Notes under the pieces: model-generated
The model's database searches: none
Seen by the model: the letters and a program-made list of their open reading frames with translations, nothing else
Told to the model about the DNA's origin: nothing
Translations under genes and position numbers: made by a program
Source: Devosia sp. YIM 151766
Lineage (GTDB): Bacteria; Pseudomonadota; Alphaproteobacteria; Rhizobiales; Devosiaceae
Length of the DNA stretch: 64,000 nucleotides
Assembly (NCBI RefSeq): GCF_030285925.1
Contig: NZ_CP127251.1
Coordinates: 248,001 to 312,000, forward strand
Direction of reading: 5' to 3'
In this document: positions 63,723 through 64,000 of the stretch, piece by piece
How the letters are laid out: every line of letters begins with the position of its first letter
How positions within the stretch are numbered: the stretch's first letter is position 1

Positions 63723-64000
63723 ATGAACGGTCTGGCTCCCACCTCGCCTCTGCCGCCCGCAGGCTGGCGCCCGCTGCGCCTGCAGACGCTGCTGCTGCTG
63801 CGCTGGCTGGCCGTGGCCGGACAGATCACCGGCGTACTCTTCGTCTATCTGGGGCTAGGGTTCCCGCTGCCGCTCTGGGAATGCATGGGGCTCATCGCCT
63901 TGTCGGCGGCGCTCAATATCGGGCTGGTCTGGCGCTATGGTACCAATCTGCGGCTCTCCTCGCCGGTGGCGGCGCTGCAACTGACTTTCGACCTCTGCCA
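63723..64000 (+). CDS. Sensor histidine kinase, RegB/PrrB/ActS type (3' partial)
   Basis: The first 92 codons of a membrane sensor. LRLQTLLLLRWLAVAGQ near residues 18-34 is the signature opening of RegB/ActS redox sensors, followed by three hydrophobic segments. The kinase domain lies beyond the window. With RegA/ActR it controls redox-responsive genes such as cytochrome, carbon- and nitrogen-fixation genes. Confidence 0.85.
   Translation, partial: MNGLAPTSPLPPAGWRPLRLQTLLLLRWLAVAGQITGVLFVYLGLGFPLPLWECMGLIALSAALNIGLVWRYGTNLRLSSPVAALQLTFDLC

Overview
This 64 kb window is GC-rich, densely coding DNA from an alphaproteobacterium. Gene content (DUF2852 protein, RegB/ActS-type sensor kinase, ohr, PBP1A-family protein, very many periplasmic-binding-protein transporters) and intergenic repeats of a type common in this group point to Hyphomicrobiales, possibly Devosia or a relative. 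That placement is inference. I see no rRNA, tRNA, insertion sequence, phage gene, integrase or CRISPR array. About sixty protein genes cover nearly all of the window.

Layout. (1) 1-5.2 kb: an RbsA/RbsC/RbsB-type sugar ABC transporter (first gene cut by the window edge) runs into an SDR dehydrogenase and an L-fuconate dehydratase, part of the non-phosphorylated L-fucose route. (2) 5.2-7.5 kb: a DeoR-family repressor with a perfect inverted-repeat operator, downstream of an M81 (MlrC-like) metallopeptidase. (3) 7.9-16.4 kb: a Gfo/Idh/MocA oxidoreductase, a complete CUT1 sugar ABC transporter, an RpiR-type regulator and a family 20 beta-hexosaminidase without signal peptide. This looks like import of a hexosamine-containing oligosaccharide followed by cytoplasmic cleavage. 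(4) 16.6-24.2 kb: mpg, ohr, a two-domain VOC dioxygenase, a DUF924 protein and a GbsR-MFP-RND efflux operon. (5) 24.3-31.5 kb: a LacI-type regulator divergent from a BMP-type (nucleoside-like) ABC transporter that ends in an ADP-ribosylglycohydrolase-family enzyme. (6) 31.6-35.5 kb: a YehZYXW/OpuC-type osmoprotectant ABC transporter. (7) 35.5-41.1 kb, minus strand: GntR regulator, TctCBA tripartite tricarboxylate-type transporter, DapA-family aldolase and a PfkB kinase resembling sulfofructose kinase YihV. (8) 41.4-48.0 kb: SMP-30 lactonase with another RbsBACC-type transporter, divergent from a GntR regulator and a 4-OT tautomerase. (9) 48.0-53.3 kb: a lipoprotein, an orphan Wzz-like chain-length protein, an orphan CysA-like ATPase, a ROK sugar kinase and CutC. 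(10) 53.5-58.1 kb: a complete LivJHMGF transporter behind a strongly folded leader. (11) 58.4-64 kb: conserved housekeeping genes: PBP1A with an unusual repeat tail, L,D-transpeptidase, a small exported protein, a YgjP-like metallopeptidase, DUF2852, and the start of a RegB/ActS-type sensor kinase.

Functionally the window is a nutrient-acquisition region. Seven ABC loci, one tripartite transporter and one RND pump each sit mostly beside their own regulator and one to three catabolic enzymes. The most interesting candidates are the BMP transporter with ADP-ribosylglycohydrolase, the TctCBA/aldolase/YihV-like kinase operon, and the structured leader before livJ. Several palindromes fit operators or hairpins; none could be tested here.
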